DNA from: Muribaculum gordoncarteri
GTDB taxonomy: Bacteria; Bacteroidota; Bacteroidia; Bacteroidales; Muribaculaceae
Direction of reading: 5' to 3'
NCBI RefSeq assembly: GCF_004803695.1
Contig: NZ_CP039393.1
Span: forward strand, 744,001-808,000
Length of the DNA: 64,000 bases
Shown here: in pieces, positions 18,390 through 26,311 of the stretch
Numbering within the stretch: position 1 is the first letter of the stretch
Layout of the letters: every line of letters begins with the position of its first letter
Translations under genes and position numbers: made by a program
Notes under the pieces: generated by a model
Seen by the model: only the letters and a program-made list of their open reading frames with translations
Told to the model about the DNA's origin: nothing
Databases searched by the model: none

Positions 18390-19064
18390 ATGAATACCTT
18401 GATTAAAGCTATTGCAGCCTTAGCGGCTGTCATTTCGTTAAATGTTTCAGCATTTGCGGCCGATGACGATTTTTCGGGAAAGACAATGTGTGTGTTCGGC
18501 GACAGTTATGTGGCCAATCATCTGCGCCCCTACACCGAGGCCTGGCATTCAAAGGTGGCCGAGCGAATGGGCATGAAATACATCAATTTCGGACGAAACG
18601 GCAGCTCGATAGCTTTTGACCGCAGCAAGGAGGGCTTTGGCCGGGAGATGACCGAGCGTTACAAGGAATTGCCCGACAGCATCGACATACTGCTTGTGAT
18701 CGCCGGACATAACGATGCCGACTGGGTGGCCAAGTACGGCGGCTGGGACAAGTTTACCAAGAGCCTCGACACGTTGTGTCGTAGCCTTAAGGAGCGTTAC
18801 CCCGATACCGCCATCGGTTTTGTGACACCGTGGAATGTCGATCGTCCCTATTTCAAGGAGGTAATCGAGGAGATAATCTCGACTTGCGGTCGTTACGGTA
18901 TTCCTGTGCTCGACGCAGCTCACACAAGTGGCATTGATGTCAACAATCCCGAGTTCCGTGCCAAATACTTTCAAGGCGGCGGTGTCAACGACACGGCCCA
19001 TCTGAATGCGGCCGGACATGATCTGCTTCTCGACTATGGCGAGAAGTTTATACGCTCGCTCTAA
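18390..19064 (+). CDS. Exported SGNH/GDSL hydrolase
   Basis: A 224-residue esterase-type protein with a signal peptide (about 1-23). Block I FGDSY carries the nucleophile (Ser about 39), block II glycine is in NFGRNGSSIAF, block III is AGHNDADW, and block V has DTAHLNAAGHDLL with the catalytic Asp and His. SGNH enzymes remove acyl groups from carbohydrates or lipids; the substrate is unknown. The next gene (truncated receptor) has its own ECF-type promoter, so cotranscription is not required. Confidence 0.88.
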   Translation: MNTLIKAIAALAAVISLNVSAFAADDDFSGKTMCVFGDSYVANHLRPYTEAWHSKVAERMGMKYINFGRNGSSIAFDRSKEGFGREMTERYKELPDSIDILLVIAGHNDADWVAKYGGWDKFTKSLDTLCRSLKERYPDTAIGFVTPWNVDRPYFKEVIEEIISTCGRYGIPVLDAAHTSGIDVNNPEFRAKYFQGGGVNDTAHLNAAGHDLLLDYGEKFIRSL

Positions 19065-19078
19065 ATCGTATTTGTCTT

Positions 19079-19107
19079 TGTAACATAATCGGGTGGACAG
19101 GGGTCTA
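19079..19107 (+). promoter_or_regulatory. ECF-type promoter before the truncated receptor (N18 spacing)
   Basis: TGTAAC (19079-19084), 18 nt, GTCTA (19103-19107). It resembles the three other ECF-like promoters in the window, which have a 17-nt spacer. The gene starts 31 nt later. Confidence 0.55.
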
Positions 19108-19138
19108 AAAGGTAATCATTCAAAAATGGATTACCAAA

Positions 19139-19948
19139 ATGAGATTCTTGTTCACTTCATTAATTACATTATTAGGAGGCACTGTGGCGATTGCTCACAA
19201 TGAAGTGCCCGATTCGATTGCAACCCATGAGCTTGACGAGATAGTTGTTCAGGCTCCAAGGATTATACGAAAGGCCGACATGGATGTGTTTTATCCATCG
19301 CAAACGGCTGTGGAATATTCTAAAAACGGCATGCAGATGCTCCGTAATCTAATGATTCCAACACTTAACGTGGATGACTTTTCCGGCACAGTCAAGTCAT
19401 CGGGGCAAAGTGTGCAGTTGCGTATTAACGGTCGAGTAGCCACGACTGAACAAGTCCAATCACTATTGCCTGAAACAATCAAGAGAGTTGAGTGGATTGA
19501 TAACCCGGGATTGCGTTACAATGGAGCTAACGCGGTGGTGAATTTCATTGTCGCAAATCCCGATGCCGGAGGTGCGTTTATGTTGTCGGGAGATCAGGCG
19601 CTGAACTGTGCATGGGCTCCATGGTATGCATCGCTTAAATTCAACGACGGCAAGTCGCAATGGGGGCTAAGCATGAATTATAAGCTGACAAATAAAATAG
19701 GTTGTACACGTGAATACTATGAAACATTCATCTATCCCGACGGACAATCGCTTACCCGTAAGGAAACCCCTGTGGGCGGATATATGGATGAGAACAGAGG
19801 GAACCTTCAGCTGGACTATAGTTACATCAATCCTGACACTACCGTGGTGTGGGTGGCATTAAGTGGATTTGAACGGGCGCTTAAAAAAATCAAATATTTT
19901 TGTAACAAAAAATCAGTTTTAGGGTCTATTGATTGTAAGCCCCGATAA
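19139..19948 (+). pseudogene. TonB-dependent-receptor-like outer-membrane protein, 3'-truncated
   Basis: The 269-residue frame begins like a full receptor of the CarboxypepD-less barrel family: signal peptide, then LDEIVVQAPRIIRKADMDVF, the plug-like region (SVQLRINGRV, ETIKRVEWIDNPGLRYNG) and the first barrel strands (WYASLKFNDG, WGLSMNYKL). Relatives run to roughly 700 residues; this one stops at about 245 and then runs through an A-rich junction into unrelated sequence (KKIKYFCNKKS...). That tail overlaps the ECF promoter of the next operon. I read it as a 3' deletion; any product would lack most of the barrel. Confidence 0.75.
19901..19928 (+). promoter_or_regulatory. ECF-type promoter of the DUF4252-sigma operon
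   Basis: TTTTTGTAAC with TGTAAC at 19901-19906, 17 nt, GTCTA at 19924-19928. The same motif and spacing precede the second sigma locus at 30.6 kb on both strands, consistent with ECF autoregulation. Confidence 0.7.
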
Positions 19949-19955
19949 ACGGGGC
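19939..19955 (+). other. Short hairpin in the leader of the DUF4252 gene
   Basis: GCCCCG (19939-19944), ATAAA loop, CGGGGC (19950-19955), just after the likely transcription start and about 20 nt before the start codon. It could stabilise the 5' end or be the relic of the deleted receptor's terminator. Confidence 0.4.
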
Positions 19956-19976
19956 GATTGATAAAAAATAGAGATT

Positions 19977-20435
19977 ATGAAACAAAGATTGTCAATTATT
20001 ATCATCGCGTTGCTGCTGGCGGTTCAGGCCGGTTATAGTCGTGGATTTGACAGCGTTTTTAATGAGTTCAAAAAGAAAGAGGATGTCACGTATATCAGCA
20101 TGCCTCCTTTTGTAACATGGCTTGGTAAAAACTTGGGAGGTGTAAACGATGTTCCCATGGCCGACAAAGTCAAAAGCATGAAAATGCTCGTTTCCGAAAG
20201 TCGGTGTGAACCGCTTATAAACATGATTAACGACACCGACAGTGGATGCGAGGAGCTTTTGCGCATGAATGATGACGGTGATGTCGTAAAAATTTGGATG
20301 GACTCCAAGGGCGACAAGATAAAAAGGCTTTATCTGCTTAACTACTCCGATTCGGAATGTACGTTCATGGAGTTGAAAGGCGATTTCAAAAAGAGCGATA
20401 TTCTCAAATTTGTAAATGAATCCAATAATAAGTGA
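19977..20435 (+). CDS. DUF4252 exported protein (first copy)
   Basis: A 152-residue protein with a signal peptide (about 1-21). The pattern FDSVFNEFKKKEDVTYISMPP followed by a mixed alpha/beta domain and a short C-terminal helix is that of DUF4252, a Bacteroidales family often encoded beside an ECF sigma factor. Function is unknown; these proteins may be sensed substrates or regulators at the envelope. The stop TGA at 20433-20435 precedes the sigma gene start by five bases. Confidence 0.75.
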   Translation: MKQRLSIIIIALLLAVQAGYSRGFDSVFNEFKKKEDVTYISMPPFVTWLGKNLGGVNDVPMADKVKSMKMLVSESRCEPLINMINDTDSGCEELLRMNDDGDVVKIWMDSKGDKIKRLYLLNYSDSECTFMELKGDFKKSDILKFVNESNNK

Positions 20436-20440
20436 TTGCA

Positions 20441-20929
20441 ATGAACGCCGACACGTTTAAACGACTTATGATGCCGAGCCACCGACGCATGTATGTGCTG
20501 GCATTCAGGCTGACGGGTAATGCCGTCGATGCCGAGGATGTGGTGCAGAATGTGTTCATGAAGCTCTGGGAGAAGCGTGACAAGCTGTCGGCTCTTGAAA
20601 GTCCTGAAGCTTATGCTATGACACTTGTGCGCAATGAGAGCATGGACCTCGTCAACAATCGCCGGCATGATGAAGTGATTGACGATGTGAGAGCCGGTGA
20701 ACCCGACTACGACATGGCTTCACGACTTGAGAACCACGATCGTGCGACTAAGGTGCTGTCGATTATCGACACACTGCCCGAAATGCAAAGGCGGGTCGTG
20801 ACATTAAGGGATGTTGAAGGATGCGAAATGGAAGAGATAGAGGCGGCCACGGGGCAATCGCCCGGCAACGTGAGGGTGCTGCTTAGCCGTGGACGCATGG
20901 CGATACGAAAACATTTTTCAAACTTTTAA
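20441..20929 (+). CDS. ECF-type RNA polymerase sigma-70 factor
   Basis: A 162-residue sigma factor. Region 2 is seen in MYVLAFRLTGNAVDAEDVVQ (the DAEDVVQNVFMKLW signature), region 4 in LPEMQRRVVTLRDVEGC and the helix-turn-helix SPGNVRVLLSRGRMAIRKH. I start it at the ATG at 20441; a GTG at 20432 overlapping the previous stop is also in frame. It probably drives its own operon through the TGTAAC-N17-GTCTA promoter. The gene after it is the likely membrane anti-sigma factor. Confidence 0.9.
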   Translation: MNADTFKRLMMPSHRRMYVLAFRLTGNAVDAEDVVQNVFMKLWEKRDKLSALESPEAYAMTLVRNESMDLVNNRRHDEVIDDVRAGEPDYDMASRLENHDRATKVLSIIDTLPEMQRRVVTLRDVEGCEMEEIEAATGQSPGNVRVLLSRGRMAIRKHFSNF

Positions 20930-20939
20930 ACTTCATTAA

Positions 20940-21440
20940 ATGATGACTGTAAACGATATAAAATCAATGCTCGACCGCTACTACGGCGGTTACACAACCG
21001 AGGCCGAGGAGAAGGCGTTGCTTGACTATTTCAGTCAAAACGAGGTTGAAGAGGAGCTGTTGCCCGACAAGGAGATGTTCATGCAGCTTGCCGATGTAAA
21101 GGTGCCCGATGGACTGGAGCAGCGGCTGTGTGACATGATCGACGAGCAGGCTGCCAAGTCAAGGGGCGATGTCATAGGCCGTCGTTTGCGCAAGTCGCTT
21201 ACCTGGGTATCGGCTGCGGCAGCATGTGCCTTGATCGTATTCGGTGCCACGACCTATAATAACACGGTTCCGGCAGAGCCTCAATCGGAGATGACGCCTG
21301 AAGAGGCTTATGCCCACACTAAAATGGCTTTGACCTTGTTGTCAACAAATTTGCAAAAGGGTATGGCCGGAATTGAAACCGCTGAAAAGACAACTTGTGA
21401 CGCTACAGAATTATTATACGAAGAACTTAATAAAATATAG
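20940..21440 (+). CDS. Anti-sigma-factor-like single-pass membrane protein
   Basis: A 166-residue protein with an acidic, helical N-terminal part (about 1-75, DIKSMLDRYYGGYTTEAEEK, which resembles anti-sigma cytoplasmic domains), one membrane helix (about 83-101, SLTWVSAAAACALIVFGAT) and a periplasmic tail. Position right after the ECF sigma gene supports an anti-sigma role; the sequence alone does not prove it. An 11-nt gap separates it from the sigma gene. Confidence 0.7.
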   Translation: MMTVNDIKSMLDRYYGGYTTEAEEKALLDYFSQNEVEEELLPDKEMFMQLADVKVPDGLEQRLCDMIDEQAAKSRGDVIGRRLRKSLTWVSAAAACALIVFGATTYNNTVPAEPQSEMTPEEAYAHTKMALTLLSTNLQKGMAGIETAEKTTCDATELLYEELNKI

Positions 21441-21444
21441 AATT

Positions 21445-21927
21445 ATGAAACGACAAATTATTTTCATGCTCCTTACGGTGTTTTGCGCCATGGGAACGTT
21501 TGCTCAAAGCAAGTTTTTTGAGAAATGTGAGAAGATAAAGGGTGTAACTACCGTTTATGTGTCAAAGGCCATGCTTCAGATGGCAGGCGACGCGAATGTG
21601 ACCGACGATATGAACCTGTCGGCTGTTATAAAGAAGCTTAATAGCCTTGAGCTTATTAACGCCGAGTCGCCCGCTTCGGTAGTCGAGCTTAATAAGCTGA
21701 TAAAAGAGCTTAACATAAACCAGAAGAACGGTTACGAAATTATGATGAGTGTCAATGACGACGAGCAGAATGTGAAGATCTACATGAAAAAGATGGCAAA
21801 CAATACAAACGAGTATGTCATTTTGGTTGAAGAGAGTGATGAGGTTCTGGTCGTTCTAATGAACGGTACATTGACTCTTGACGAGGCGGCAAAGGCTGTT
21901 AAAGTCGGCGACAAAAAGGGAAAATAA
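21445..21927 (+). CDS. DUF4252 exported protein (second copy)
   Basis: A 160-residue protein with a signal peptide (about 1-21, ending ...GTFAQ). The stretch SKFFEKCEKIKGVTTVYVSK parallels the first DUF4252 protein, so the operon carries two diverged copies flanking the sigma and anti-sigma genes. I use the ATG at 21445, right after the previous stop; earlier in-frame starts would extend into the upstream gene without a signal peptide. Function unknown. Confidence 0.75.
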   Translation: MKRQIIFMLLTVFCAMGTFAQSKFFEKCEKIKGVTTVYVSKAMLQMAGDANVTDDMNLSAVIKKLNSLELINAESPASVVELNKLIKELNINQKNGYEIMMSVNDDEQNVKIYMKKMANNTNEYVILVEESDEVLVVLMNGTLTLDEAAKAVKVGDKKGK

Positions 21928-21972
21928 CGACTTTTTAGTCGATGACAACCATCGCGGCTCCTCACTTGTTAT

Positions 21973-22182
21973 ATGCTTATGATATGGACTATTATAAGCA
22001 TATTTATAGCCGCCGTTGCCTGCATGGCCGGCAGCCGAATGTGGGGAGCCGCGTTGAAGATAAAGGCGCAGCACGGGAGTGATGCATGGGTGAGATATAA
22101 CCGACTCCTTTATGCCATACGCTATGCCGGCTATGGCTTGTTTGCTTTGGGTGTGATAGCTTATATTACTTATGGGGGATAA
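21973..22182 (+). CDS. Small two-helix membrane protein
   Basis: A 69-residue protein with hydrophobic segments at about 3-22 and 48-66 and a short basic loop between. It lies 45 nt after the second DUF4252 gene and 16 nt before another small membrane protein; the three may be one transcript. No family recognised. Confidence 0.55.
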   Translation: MLMIWTIISIFIAAVACMAGSRMWGAALKIKAQHGSDAWVRYNRLLYAIRYAGYGLFALGVIAYITYGG

Positions 22183-22198
22183 CTAAATCGTAACGGTT

Positions 22199-22411
22199 AT
22201 GAGTGTGTACAAAATATTGGGGCTTGTGTTGTTGTTTTCAGGATTGGGGCTGCGCCTCTATGTGAGGCTGAAGAAGCTCTACCGTCTTCAGCGCATAAAA
22301 ATCCATCCGCTTGTCCCTCAAGCTGAAGTGGCCAACTATCGGTTCTACCTGTGGATAGGTTTCATCATGTTGGTAACAGGTCTGTCGCTATTCATCTACA
22401 GCATGCGCTGA
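22199..22411 (+). CDS. Small two-helix membrane protein
   Basis: A 70-residue protein with hydrophobic segments at about 5-22 and 49-67 and a basic central loop (RLKKLYRLQRIKIH). It is similar in size and topology to its upstream neighbour and probably cotranscribed with it. It ends seven bases before the convergent isochorismatase-like gene. No family recognised. Confidence 0.55.
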   Translation: MSVYKILGLVLLFSGLGLRLYVRLKKLYRLQRIKIHPLVPQAEVANYRFYLWIGFIMLVTGLSLFIYSMR

Positions 22412-22418
22412 CAATTAC

Positions 22419-23003
22419 TTAGGGGCGGTTGAGGATGTTGTTGAGGGCGGTGCCTCCGTCGAGTGAAGGGGAGAAGCGCAGCAGCACGTTGAACATGTCA
22501 CGGCCGAATAGGTCGATGCCGTCGCAAAGTGTGTTGAGAACGCACACATCGCCGGCAAGTCCGCAAATGTCTATCTGATCGATGCCCTCGTTATTGATTA
22601 TGCGCACTATGCGCTCCTTGGCCTCCTGATTCTGAAATATCGAATACTCCTCGATGTCGGCCGACTGACCTTTGTAGAAAAATCTTACATCTCCGGCAGT
22701 GAGGTATAACGGATTTACAAGTGACTGCCATATAGCCGCGCCAACAGTATCGTGAATGCAATGTGACGGCCAACGCCCTCCGAAATTCTTGAATGAGAAA
22801 TGGTTGAACGGATGTCGGTCGGCGGTTACTATCTTAAGCGTGTAGTCACCGTTGGTTTGCGTTATGTATTCGGCAAGGTCGTTCATTGCGGCTTCGGCAC
22901 CCGGTACAGGAAGTGTGCCGGTAATGAAATCGACCTGTGGGTCGACGATCATCAACAGCCTGCGTGACGGCAGCGATTCTGACATATAAGTTGGGCGTGT
23001 CAT
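22419..23003 (-). CDS. Isochorismatase-family hydrolase, nicotinamidase-like
   Basis: A 194-residue cysteine hydrolase. The catalytic Asp is in MIVDPQVDF, a metal-binding D-x-H-type motif is in TADRHPFNHFSF, a conserved Trp-Pro-x-H-C segment reads GGRWPSHCIHDT, and the nucleophile Cys is in GLAGDVCVLNT. These fit nicotinamidases (PncA), which turn nicotinamide into nicotinate for NAD salvage. The internal FYKGQSADIEEYSIF stretch matches the KG-type lysine motif. Nicotinamidase is likely but not proved. An in-frame ATG six codons later is an alternative start. Confidence 0.8.
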   Translation of the reverse strand: MTRPTYMSESLPSRRLLMIVDPQVDFITGTLPVPGAEAAMNDLAEYITQTNGDYTLKIVTADRHPFNHFSFKNFGGRWPSHCIHDTVGAAIWQSLVNPLYLTAGDVRFFYKGQSADIEEYSIFQNQEAKERIVRIINNEGIDQIDICGLAGDVCVLNTLCDGIDLFGRDMFNVLLRFSPSLDGGTALNNILNRP

Positions 23004-23051
23004 AGTGAGTGATTGTTTTTAACAAGATAATGGCTGAAGACGCGGCAATGT

Positions 23052-24101
23052 TCACTCGGCATGCTCACGCCTGAACGACTTCGTGACGGTTGAGATGAAA
23101 ATGTCGGACAACATCCTGCGCAGCGGGTCGATAAGCATAGCCACAATGTAGACAACAATCATCAAGCCTGTCATCATCAATGAAAATTCCCACAACGAGT
23201 GCTCCTGCCACCATTGGTAAACGGTGGGTTTTATCAGTTGTGTCCATATAATCGGCGACTTGTGAAGAAGATAGACCGCAAATGCCGAGCGTGCGATGTA
23301 GTTTATGGCCCTTGATTGCATGTGGAGATTCATGAATGTGATGAACAGGGCTACCGATGCGCAAAGAACAAAGGGAGCGTTGTAGGCAAATGCTTTCAGC
23401 GAAGGCATATAGAGCGATGTCACGAATATTCCGGCAGTGGCGGCGACATAGCCTGTCGATGCCATAGTGAGGTTGCGCCCGCAGCCTGTGGCGAGGGTGG
23501 GGAACAGGCTAAGCGTGCGGCCCGTCATATACATCATTATAAGCTGGACTATGGTGTAGCCGGTGGGGTTGAATTTGCCTCCCCACCACCAGCCGGCCCA
23601 GATGTTAAACAGGATGAACAGCAACGTGACGCCTACAGCGCTCTTGCGTGACATGACCGAGAATCCGGCATTAAGGAACGGGCTTAAGAGCATAAGGGCG
23701 AAATAGGCAGGTACATACCAAAGGTCGGTGTGGGTCAGCACAAGCCAGCTTTCAAGCCACCGGTCGTAATCCATCAGATTGGGAGCCGCAATGGCTGTAA
23801 CTGTCGCGATGCCTACAGCGTAGAATATACATTGAAACAAGTAGGCTGCAACCGACTTTACCCTGAGCTTTATGCCGAAATATCCCGAAAGGAGCGTGAA
23901 GCAGTTCACGCCTATTATTGTTATGGATTCGGTGGCAAGCTGCCATGCCTGACGCCCGGTCATCCTGTCGACATCGCCCGACAGCTGAGGCAATCCCAAC
24001 GAAGCACCGTCGAAGTGTACAGCAAGCACCATCAGCATGCTGATGATGCGCAGCAGTTCCATGTTGGATAATCTTTGTGAGGCGTGATTGGCTGGTTGCA
24101 T
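23052..24101 (-). CDS. Acyltransferase-3 family membrane protein
   Basis: A 349-residue integral membrane acyltransferase with about ten hydrophobic segments. The first loop holds NMELLRIISMLMVLAVHFD, including the conserved His of this family, and the C-terminal SAFAVYLLHKSPIIW segment is typical. Members O-acetylate surface polysaccharides, peptidoglycan or lipids. No glycan cluster is adjacent, so the acceptor is unknown. Confidence 0.85.
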   Translation of the reverse strand: MQPANHASQRLSNMELLRIISMLMVLAVHFDGASLGLPQLSGDVDRMTGRQAWQLATESITIIGVNCFTLLSGYFGIKLRVKSVAAYLFQCIFYAVGIATVTAIAAPNLMDYDRWLESWLVLTHTDLWYVPAYFALMLLSPFLNAGFSVMSRKSAVGVTLLFILFNIWAGWWWGGKFNPTGYTIVQLIMMYMTGRTLSLFPTLATGCGRNLTMASTGYVAATAGIFVTSLYMPSLKAFAYNAPFVLCASVALFITFMNLHMQSRAINYIARSAFAVYLLHKSPIIWTQLIKPTVYQWWQEHSLWEFSLMMTGLMIVVYIVAMLIDPLRRMLSDIFISTVTKSFRREHAE

Positions 24102-24140
24102 TTTGGTCAGAGGCGTTATAAATCGGAGTGATTGATTGCA

Positions 24141-24965
24141 TTATCGGCGTGGAGCCACGGGAGGCGGTCCGCCTACGGGAGGTGGAATTGTGGGGTTGCC
24201 CACGTTTTGGAATGACTTTCCCCGCGATGACCTGATGATGTTGTAGAGGATGCCTCCCACATCCACTCCTATTTCAGCCTTTTCCGAGAGTCGATAGTAG
24301 GGAATAACCATGGGCTGTGTGTGCCAGCGGCCGGTGTCGGATGCGCGATAGCTTTGTACTCCTGCCTTTACTCCCCAACGTTCGCTGAAACGATAGTCGA
24401 CATAACCTCCGAATGACGGCAGCGACAGATAGCCGGCCATGGCGGGATTGACATTGCCCGCCGGAGTGTAGTAGCTGCCAAACATTGTCACGCTCAGTCG
24501 GTCGTTGATGCGATAGGATAGCGACCCTCCTATCCCGTAGGATGTGGTCAGGCCGTTGAAATAGCCGTATTTCACGGCATCGGCATGGGTTGTGAACGTA
24601 AATCGTCCCAATTGCTGAATGAACGTTATGCTTCCGCTCTCGATGCCCATCATTCCCGGCATCTCGTCGACAGCTATCGCTCCGAACACACCACCGTTAT
24701 GCCACATTGCGATGCGCCCGTCGGTAGGGATGCTTATGTGCAGGGGTTGTATGCGATGATACTTGAAGTTCTCGACATCGTTCATGCGTGACATCACCGG
24801 CGACATTGTTACCGGAGTTTCAATGTATTCGGGCTTGTCGGTCATGCCGGGAAGTTCCCGGGAGTCAATGTCGGGAAGCAGGGAGTCGGTCACTTCGGTT
24901 TGCGCCGTGGCGGTGAGCGACGACAGCACACAAAGAACCGATAAGATGACATTGCGGAGCTTCAT
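24141..24965 (-). CDS. Exported beta-rich protein, probably a small outer-membrane barrel
   Basis: A 274-residue protein with a clear signal peptide (about 1-22, ...ATAQ). A short proline-containing region is followed by regular alternating strands (GRFTFTTHADAVKYGYF, IGGSLSYRINDRLSVTMFGSYY, FGGYVDYRFSERWGVKAGVQSY), suggesting a small barrel, and a Pro-rich tail (IPPPVGGPPPVAPRR). It lacks a C-terminal Phe. It lies 39 nt upstream of the acyltransferase gene on the same strand. Function unknown. Confidence 0.55.
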   Translation of the reverse strand: MKLRNVILSVLCVLSSLTATAQTEVTDSLLPDIDSRELPGMTDKPEYIETPVTMSPVMSRMNDVENFKYHRIQPLHISIPTDGRIAMWHNGGVFGAIAVDEMPGMMGIESGSITFIQQLGRFTFTTHADAVKYGYFNGLTTSYGIGGSLSYRINDRLSVTMFGSYYTPAGNVNPAMAGYLSLPSFGGYVDYRFSERWGVKAGVQSYRASDTGRWHTQPMVIPYYRLSEKAEIGVDVGGILYNIIRSSRGKSFQNVGNPTIPPPVGGPPPVAPRR

Positions 24966-25143
24966 TCAGGTCATGCTATAATCATTACTGCAAAAATAGT
25001 CGAAAAAAGCATACGGGCAATAGACGGAGGCTTATTTAGTCTTAATTTCATTTTTCGGTAACGCAAATCGACGCAATTTAAGATATTTGTCATAAAAACA
25101 TTATTTTTAATGGCAAAAGGTTAAGTGTGTAGCGAAAATTTCT

Positions 25144-25151
25144 TACCTTTG
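25144..25151 (+). promoter_or_regulatory. Probable -7 box of carAB
   Basis: TACCTTTG at 25144-25151 fits TAnnTTTG, and no good TTTG is seen at the right spacing. The carA start lies about 68 nt downstream, leaving room for a leader, but no hairpin pair typical of an attenuator is obvious. Confidence 0.45.
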
Positions 25152-25219
25152 CATGGTTTTCACGATAGAAAGCCTGTGAATTGTGACACTTATTTTTCCT
25201 ACATATTATTTTCTATCGT

Positions 25220-26290
25220 ATGCGCGAAACAAAAAAAGCAGTCCTTGTTCTTGAGGACGGGACCACTTTCGAGGGAAAATCCTTCGGTTATGAGGCCTCA
25301 ACTTCGGGCGAGGTCGTGTTCAACACCGCGATGACGGGTTATCCCGAAAGTCTTACCGACCCTTCCTATGAGGGGCAGATATTAGTTACCACCTATCCCA
25401 TACTTGGAAATTACGGCGTTCCTCCCCGGCGTGAAAAGAATGATGTGAGCGAATACTATGAGAGCGACCACATCCATTGCAAGGCAATCGTGGCTCAGGA
25501 TTATTCGTGGGAGCACAGCCACTGGCAGGCCGACCGCAGTCTTGCCGACTGGCTCAAGGAGGAGCACATCCCCGGAATCTACGGAATAGACACCCGAGAG
25601 CTGACGAAGCATCTGCGTGAACACGGTTCGATGTTGGGAAAAATAATAGTCGAGGGGAGTGAGGATGTTCCGTTCTACGACCCTAACGCCGAGAATCTTG
25701 TAGCCAAAGTGAGCTGCGATAAGGTGGAGGTGCACGGCGAAGGCGAGAAGACAGTAGTGCTCGTCGATTGCGGAGTGAAGCACAACATCATACGCTGCCT
25801 TACGCGCCGAGGCGTAAAAGTGATCCGCGTTCCCTGGAATTATGATTTTACATCAATACCCTATAACGGACTGTTCATATCCAACGGCCCGGGCAATCCC
25901 GACATGGCCGCTGAAACAGTCGACAATCTGCGCAAGGCCATGGCGATAGGGAAGCCTATATGCGGTATATGCATGGGCAACCAGCTGCTTGCCAAGGCTG
26001 CCGGAGCGAAGACCTACAAGCTTGCCTACGGACACCGCAGCCACAACCAGCCAGTGCGTCAAGCGGGAACCGACCGCTGCTTCATCACGTCGCAGAATCA
26101 CGGGTTTGCGGTCGACAACTCCACGCTGCCCGATGACTGGGAGCCGCTCTTCATCAACATGAACGACGGAACCAATGAAGGCATACGCCACAAGAGCAAG
26201 CCTTTCTTCTCGGCTCAGTTCCATCCCGAAGCTTCGTCGGGCCCCAAGGACACGGAATTTCTCTTTGATGAATTTGTAAATATGCTTTAA
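25220..26290 (+). CDS. carA: Carbamoyl-phosphate synthase small (glutaminase) subunit
   Basis: A 356-residue class I amidotransferase subunit that hydrolyses glutamine and passes ammonia to CarB for carbamoyl phosphate (pyrimidine and arginine synthesis). The N-terminal domain begins LVLEDGTTFEGKSFG, and FNTAMTGYPESLTDPSY is diagnostic. The glutaminase domain has the nucleophile Cys in GICMGNQLLA and the catalytic His in FHPEAS. Length is normal. It is followed by carB with a 21-nt gap. Confidence 0.97.
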   Translation: MRETKKAVLVLEDGTTFEGKSFGYEASTSGEVVFNTAMTGYPESLTDPSYEGQILVTTYPILGNYGVPPRREKNDVSEYYESDHIHCKAIVAQDYSWEHSHWQADRSLADWLKEEHIPGIYGIDTRELTKHLREHGSMLGKIIVEGSEDVPFYDPNAENLVAKVSCDKVEVHGEGEKTVVLVDCGVKHNIIRCLTRRGVKVIRVPWNYDFTSIPYNGLFISNGPGNPDMAAETVDNLRKAMAIGKPICGICMGNQLLAKAAGAKTYKLAYGHRSHNQPVRQAGTDRCFITSQNHGFAVDNSTLPDDWEPLFINMNDGTNEGIRHKSKPFFSAQFHPEASSGPKDTEFLFDEFVNML

Positions 26291-26311
26291 CGACACGCAC
26301 TTAATATATAA

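Noticed and set aside
20432-20440. GTG start of the first ECF sigma gene
   Set aside because: The ATG at 20441 is a better start; the GTG would overlap the preceding stop and add only three residues.
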